Assembly (NCBI RefSeq): GCF_026625645.1
Contig: NZ_CP113056.1
Coordinates: forward strand, 124,001-188,000
Reading direction: 5' to 3'
Origin: Ancylobacter sp. SL191
GTDB lineage: Bacteria; Pseudomonadota; Alphaproteobacteria; Rhizobiales; Xanthobacteraceae
DNA: 64,000 nt
Each line of letters opens with the position of its first letter. The first letter of the stretch is position 1. The translations under genes were made by a program, and so were the position numbers. Of this stretch, positions 59,913 to 64,000 are shown one piece after another. The notes beneath the pieces are model-generated. The model had not been told where the DNA came from. It was given only the letters and a program-made list of their open reading frames with translations, and made no database searches.

Positions 59913-60806
59913 ATGACTGATTTGATTTTGGTGACCGGCGCCTCCGGCCAGTTCGGCCAGCTCGTTCTGGGTCACCTGACCCAGGAGCTGGGCGTCGCCC
60001 CCTCCCGCATCGTCGCGGGCTCCCGCAATCCGGCCAAGCTCGCCGACTGGGCCGCCAAGGGCGTCCATGTGCGCGCGCTGGATTTCGAGGACGCCAGCAC
60101 CTTCGCCCCCGCCTTTGCCGGCGTCGGCCGCGCCCTGCTGATCAGCACCGATGCGCTCGACCGGCCGGGTCGCCGCCTTGCCCAGCATCAGGCGGCCATC
60201 GCCGGGCTGGAAGCGGCTGGCGTCACCCACGTCGTCTATATCTCGGCGCCGAAGCCGGAAGACTCGCCGCTGCTGCTCGCGCCCGACCATGAGGGCACGG
60301 AACAGGCGCTCGCGGCCAGCGCCCTGCCCGGCTGGACCGTGCTTCGCAACCATTGGTACTTCGAGAACCTGTTCATGTTCCTGCCGCCGGCCATCGCGGC
60401 GGGCGCCTGGTACACGGCCGATGAGGGCCAGGGCAGCGCCGATATCGCCCGCGACGACCTCGCCTTCGCCGCCGCCAAGGTTCTGGCCGGTAGCGAGAGC
60501 GGCAAGGCGACCTACACGCTCTCCGGCACGCAGGCGCTGACCAAGACGGAGATCGCCAGCGCGGTGAGCGCGGCCATCGGCAAGCCGATCGCGGTGGTGC
60601 AGGTGCCGCTCGAAGGGCTGGTGCAGGGCATGGTACATGCGGGCCTGCCCGAGCCGCTGGCGCGCGTCTTCGCGTCCTTCGACAGCAACACCGCCGCCGG
60701 CCGGGTCGCCGAGATCACGGGCGACTTTGCCCGCCTCACCGGCCGCCAGCCGCGCCCCTTCGCGGAGTGGCTCGCCGCCAACACCCCGGCGCTCGCCGCG
60801 CTGTGA
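59913..60806 (+). CDS. qorB: NAD(P)H:quinone oxidoreductase-like (QorB/NmrA family)
   Basis: A 297-aa atypical SDR. The N-terminal motif is TDLILVTGASGQFGQLVLGHL, followed by GVHVRALDFED, VTHVVYISAPKPEDSPL and WTVLRNHWYFENLFMF. QorB proteins reduce quinones with NADPH. The divergent HxlR gene supports this role, because the HxlR relative QorR controls qorB in other bacteria. Confidence 0.88.
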   Translation: MTDLILVTGASGQFGQLVLGHLTQELGVAPSRIVAGSRNPAKLADWAAKGVHVRALDFEDASTFAPAFAGVGRALLISTDALDRPGRRLAQHQAAIAGLEAAGVTHVVYISAPKPEDSPLLLAPDHEGTEQALAASALPGWTVLRNHWYFENLFMFLPPAIAAGAWYTADEGQGSADIARDDLAFAAAKVLAGSESGKATYTLSGTQALTKTEIASAVSAAIGKPIAVVQVPLEGLVQGMVHAGLPEPLARVFASFDSNTAAGRVAEITGDFARLTGRQPRPFAEWLAANTPALAAL

Positions 60807-60842
60807 GGCACGGCTCCCTCCAAGCCGCCGTGCCGAAGACGT

Positions 60843-60994
60843 CGTGGATTCCCGGATCAAGCCGGGAGGACATTGGGCAGGGGACCGCCATGGTCCACCC
60901 ATGGACCGTCATGGCCGGGCTTGGCCCGGCCATCCACGCCTTTGACCTGTAGCGCCCGGAAAAGTCGTGGATCCCCGGGTCATGCCCGGGGATG
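60843..60994. repeat. Cluster of three palindromic intergenic elements
   Basis: Three related dyads lie in tandem: a weaker one at 60843-60875 (GTGGATTCCCGG-atcaa-GCCGGGA), a perfect one at 60911-60933 (ATGGCCGGGC-ttg-GCCCGGCCAT), and one at 60972-60994 (ATCCCCGGG-tcatg-CCCGGGGAT). GTGGAT or ATCCACG flanks each. They belong to the same family as 14672 and 49973. They sit in the 242-bp gap between convergent qorB and GNAT genes. Confidence 0.7.
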
Positions 60995-61048
60995 ACGTCG
61001 GAGTAGGGTGCAGATGACACCGCATCTGACCGATTGGCCGAGCTTGGT

Positions 61049-61504
61049 TCAGCCGAGCTTCTTGCGGTACTCGATGAAGCCCGGCCGGTCGGCCAGCGTG
61101 TTGTAGAGGCGCTGCGCGGTGGTGTTGGTCTCATGCGTGAGCCAATACACATCCGCGCAGCCGCGCCGGGCCGCCTCGGCAAAGACATGCTCGATCAGCG
61201 CCCGGCCGACGCCCTTGCCGCGCGCGGCGGGGCTGACGAACAGGTCGTTCAAATAGCAATAATCCTGCACGCTCCAGGTCGAGCGGTGCGACAGCGCGTG
61301 AACGAGGCCGAGCGGCGTCTCGCCCTCGAAAGCCAGCGCGCCCCACATCGGCTCGGCCGGATCGGTCAGGCGGGCGAAGCTGGTGCGGCTCGTCGCCTCC
61401 GGCAGGCTCGCCTCATAGAAGGTGAGATAAGCCTGCCAGAGCGGCGCCCACACGGCGTAGTCCTCCGCCACCAGCGGCCGGATGGTGATGCCCGTATCGC
61501 TCAT
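61049..61504 (-). CDS. GNAT-family N-acetyltransferase
   Basis: A 151-aa acetyltransferase. The acetyl-CoA-binding region is [27 protein letters not shown], with motif Q/RxxGxG/A present as ARGKGVG. Other parts are [25 protein letters not shown] and [29 protein letters not shown]. The start overlaps the fmt stop by 4 bp. The substrate cannot be predicted. Confidence 0.9.
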   Translation of the reverse strand: MSDTGITIRPLVAEDYAVWAPLWQAYLTFYEASLPEATSRTSFARLTDPAEPMWGALAFEGETPLGLVHALSHRSTWSVQDYCYLNDLFVSPAARGKGVGRALIEHVFAEAARRGCADVYWLTHETNTTAQRLYNTLADRPGFIEYRKKLG

Positions 61505-62430
61505 GCGAGTACCCTGCCCTTTTCCAGCGCCACGCCGCGCAAAAACTCGTCCGCCGGCAGGGCGCGGCTGCCGGCCTTCTGAACCTCGGTGAGGCGCACG
61601 GCGCTCGCCCCTTCGCCCTCGCCGCAGGCGATGGTGAGATCATCGCCCAGCACCGTGCCCGGCGCGCCAGACCCCGCCGCGAGCGTCGAGCGCAGCACCT
61701 TCACCCGCGCGCCGTCCAGCTCGAACCAGGCGCCGGGAAAGGGCGACAGGCCGCGAATATGGTCGTGCACCGCCTTGGCCGGGCGGCTCCAGTCGATGCG
61801 GGTCTCGCTTTTGTCGATCTTGGCGGCATAGGTCTCGCCCTCCGCGGGCTGCGGGCGGAAATCGAGACCGCCGCGCTCCAGCGCCGCGAGTGCACGACCC
61901 ATCAGATCGGCGCCGACGATCATCAGCCGGTCATGCAACTCGCCCGCCGTCATGTCCGGGCCGATGGCGACGCGCTCGACGAGGCCGACGGGGCCGGTGT
62001 CGAGCCCGGCTTCCATCTTCATCACCGCGACGCCGCTCTCGGCATCCCCCGCCATGATGGCGCGCTGGATCGGCGCCGCGCCGCGCCAGCGCGGCAGCAG
62101 CGAGGCGTGCAGGTTCAAGCAACCGAGCGCGGGTAGGTCGAGAATGTTCTGCGGCAGGATGCGGCCATAGGCGACGACCACGGCGACATCGGCCTCATGG
62201 GCGGCGAAGGTCTCGGCCGCCTCGGGCGTGCGCAGGCTCGCGGGCGTCAGCACGGGCACGCCGAGCTTTTCGGCCGCGCGGTGGACCGGCGAGGGCACGA
62301 GATCGAGCCCGCGCCGCCCGCCCGCCGCCGGCGCGCGCGTGTAGCAGGCGACGACCTCATGGCCGGTGCCGACAATTTCGGCGAGCGTCGACACCGCGAA
62401 ATCGGGCGTGCCCATGAAGACGATGCGCAT
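61501..62430 (-). CDS. fmt: Methionyl-tRNA formyltransferase
   Basis: A 309-aa enzyme that formylates initiator Met-tRNA with 10-formyl-THF. The start [20 protein letters not shown] is conserved. The catalytic region [21 protein letters not shown] has Asn106 and His108, and Asp144 is in EAGLDTGPV. The C-terminal OB domain follows. def lies upstream (62469-63011) and the GNAT gene overlaps downstream, forming a def-fmt-GNAT unit. Confidence 0.97.
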   Translation of the reverse strand: MRIVFMGTPDFAVSTLAEIVGTGHEVVACYTRAPAAGGRRGLDLVPSPVHRAAEKLGVPVLTPASLRTPEAAETFAAHEADVAVVVAYGRILPQNILDLPALGCLNLHASLLPRWRGAAPIQRAIMAGDAESGVAVMKMEAGLDTGPVGLVERVAIGPDMTAGELHDRLMIVGADLMGRALAALERGGLDFRPQPAEGETYAAKIDKSETRIDWSRPAKAVHDHIRGLSPFPGAWFELDGARVKVLRSTLAAGSGAPGTVLGDDLTIACGEGEGASAVRLTEVQKAGSRALPADEFLRGVALEKGRVLA

Positions 62431-62468
62431 GAGTGCCCCCGATGATGATGCGCGGACCGCGGACAGGC

Positions 62469-63011
62469 TCAGTCGCCGTCGCGTTCCTTCTGCTTGGCGA
62501 GCTTGGTGAACTTGGTCAGCACCCGATCCCGCTTCAGCTTGGAGATGTGGTCGATGAACAGCACGCCGTTGAGATGGTCGATCTCGTGCTGCACGCAGGT
62601 GGCGAGCAGGCCCTCGGCGTCGATCTCGCGCGTCTCGCCGTTGAGGTCCATGTAGCGGATCTTCACCCGCGCCGGGCGCTCGACATCAGCGTAATATTCC
62701 GGGATCGACAGGCAACCTTCCTGATAGACCGACAGCTCCTCGGAGGCGCCGACAATCTCAGGATTGATCAGCGCGATCGGGTTCTTGGCGTCCTCGCTGT
62801 CATCCTCGCGCTCGCGCCGGCCGACATCGACGGTGACGATGCGCTCGGGAATGCCGACCTGGATGGCGGCAAGGCCGATGCCCGGCGCGTCATACATGGT
62901 CTCGAACATGTCCTCGACGATCGCGCGCACGCGCGCATCCACGCGCGTCACCGGATCGGAGATGAGCCGCAGGCGGGAATCGGGGAGAATGACCAAGGAG
63001 CGTATCGACAT
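62469..63011 (-). CDS. def: Peptide deformylase
   Basis: A 180-aa metalloenzyme that removes the formyl group from nascent N-termini. Motif 1 GIGLAAIQ is at 44-51, motif 2 EGCLS at 98-102 and motif 3 HEIDH at 142-146, with Cys and two His as metal ligands. The ATG at 63011 ([15 protein letters not shown]) is the family start. It precedes fmt by 38 bp on the same strand and is divergent from rmuC. Confidence 0.97.
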   Translation of the reverse strand: MSIRSLVILPDSRLRLISDPVTRVDARVRAIVEDMFETMYDAPGIGLAAIQVGIPERIVTVDVGRREREDDSEDAKNPIALINPEIVGASEELSVYQEGCLSIPEYYADVERPARVKIRYMDLNGETREIDAEGLLATCVQHEIDHLNGVLFIDHISKLKRDRVLTKFTKLAKQKERDGD

Positions 63012-63121
63012 GGCGTCCAGATAAGGGCTGGCCGTTTTCCGGTCAACGGAGGCGGCGCGCGGATGGGGACGGATGTTCACTCTCCGTTCGCGCTTTGACG
63101 AGAATCTGCTAAAAGCGCGCG

Positions 63122-64000
63122 ATGGATCAGCTTCTCTTTGTTATCGGCACGCAGCCCGTGACCCTCGCCCATACGCTGATCGCCGGCGCGGCGCTCGGCT
63201 TCCTGCTGCTGCTCGCCGTTCTGCGGGCGGTCTCGCGCGCGGCACGGCACAGCGCCGAGGAGGCGGACGAGCAGGCCCGCCGGGCGGAAGACCTGGAGAC
63301 GCGGCTGATCGAGCTCGCACGCACGCAGGCCGAGACGGTCGGGCGCGTTCAGTCCATGGCCGAGGTGCTGGCGCAGCGCCAGGGCGAGCTCGCCCGCGCG
63401 GTCGCCGAGCGGCTGGACGCCTCCTCGCATCGGGTCGGCGAAAGCCTCGCGCGCTCGGCCGAGGCGACGCATGAGAACCTCGCCAAGCTCAATGAGCGCC
63501 TCGCCCTTGTCGATCAGGCGCGGGCGAGCCTGGGCGAGCTCTCCGGGCAGGTGATGAGCCTGCGCGAGACGCTGTCCAACAAGCAGGCGCGCGGCGCCTT
63601 TGGCGAGGGCCGGCTGCAGGCGATCATCGCCGACGGGCTGCCGCGCGACAGCTTCGCCTTCCAGCACACGCTGGGCAATGGACGGCGCGCCGACTGCGCG
63701 ATCTTCCTGCCCGGCGACAAGCGCCCGCTGCTGGTCGATTCCAAATTCCCGCTGGAGGCCGTCACCGCCTATCGCGAGGCGCCGACGGCGGAAGCGCGCA
63801 AGCAGGCCGAGACGCGGCTCAAGGCCGATGTCGGCAAGCATGTGAAGGACATCGCCGAGCGCTACCTCATCAGCGGCGAAACGCAGGACATCGCGATGAT
63901 GTTCGTGCCCTCGGAATCCGTTTATGGCGAGCTGCACGAGCATTTCGACGACGTCATCCAGCAGGCGTTCCGCGCCCGCGTGATCCTCGTCTCGCCCTCG
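63122..64000 (+). CDS. rmuC: RmuC-family DNA recombination protein (partial, runs off window)
   Basis: The first 293 residues are in the window. An N-terminal membrane helix ([23 protein letters not shown]) and a long coiled coil (about 40-155) precede the RmuC domain. That domain begins [17 protein letters not shown] and continues with [26 protein letters not shown] and [17 protein letters not shown]. RmuC limits recombination at inverted repeats and contains a predicted nuclease fold (VDSKFP). It is divergent from def by 110 bp. Confidence 0.93.
   Translation, partial: MDQLLFVIGTQPVTLAHTLIAGAALGFLLLLAVLRAVSRAARHSAEEADEQARRAEDLETRLIELARTQAETVGRVQSMAEVLAQRQGELARAVAERLDASSHRVGESLARSAEATHENLAKLNERLALVDQARASLGELSGQVMSLRETLSNKQARGAFGEGRLQAIIADGLPRDSFAFQHTLGNGRRADCAIFLPGDKRPLLVDSKFPLEAVTAYREAPTAEARKQAETRLKADVGKHVKDIAERYLISGETQDIAMMFVPSESVYGELHEHFDDVIQQAFRARVILVSPS

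Overview
The window is strongly GC-rich, gene-dense bacterial DNA. The gene set points to an alphaproteobacterium of the order Hyphomicrobiales, probably a Xanthobacteraceae-type organism such as Ancylobacter or Starkeya. The supporting features are RpoH with an RpoH box, a transhydrogenase with a split alpha subunit next to an aa3-oxidase subunit IV, a ligase-associated DNA damage response set, a methanol-metabolism-type four-cysteine cytochrome and a PodJ-like Sel1 protein. The taxon is inferred from gene content and no marker gene was compared.

1-8.3 kb: one long minus-strand operon (ribose-type ABC importer, PuuE-like deacetylase, aspartate-dehydrogenase-like enzyme, SDR with replaced catalytic residues, RraA-family protein), divergent from a GcvA-type LysR regulator. 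It looks like an uptake and catabolic unit for an unidentified nitrogenous compound. 8.3-9.3 kb: a decayed diheme cytochrome c and a tRNA-Glu(CTC). 9.4-20 kb: core genes, namely rluD, rpoH with a strong terminator, a CBS protein, the pntA1-pntA2-pntB operon with CoxIV, an ABC1 kinase, a DUF3445 oxygenase and mscL.

20-27 kb: a broken two-gene module (intact 60-aa protein plus an ART-like protein with a nonsense codon and a frameshift), a transporter-fused hybrid histidine kinase, and a GAF kinase/LuxR response-regulator pair. 27.3-39.4 kb: a surface-glycan type cluster with AsnB, a flippase-like protein, three glycosyltransferase-type proteins and six separate SAM methyltransferases. It has AT-rich DNA at one end, and remnants of the same two gene ends lie at both borders. 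39.4-46.7 kb: YjbQ, an HSL-type esterase, a DsbA-fold isomerase, a MerR regulator and a large PodJ-like membrane protein whose 5' end may be frameshifted.

46.7-55 kb: the ligase-associated DNA damage response locus (PdeM nuclease, Lhr-type helicase, MBL exonuclease, ATP-dependent ligase). It is interrupted by a lower-GC accessory gene that looks like a DUF6615 protein with a D...QAK nuclease-like motif. That gene is flanked by two copies of the 3' end of the neighbouring methyltransferase gene. The ligase carries an in-frame palindromic repeat. 55-64 kb: a four-cysteine cytochrome c, pyrD, an S24 repressor with an apparent operator over its -10 box, a peroxiredoxin, an HxlR/QorB pair, a GNAT gene, fmt, def and the start of rmuC.

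The best candidates for something undescribed are the accessory gene at 50.1-51.1 kb, the 60-aa/ART-like pair at 20.1-20.9 kb, the catabolic operon at 0-7.1 kb and the methyltransferase-rich cluster.
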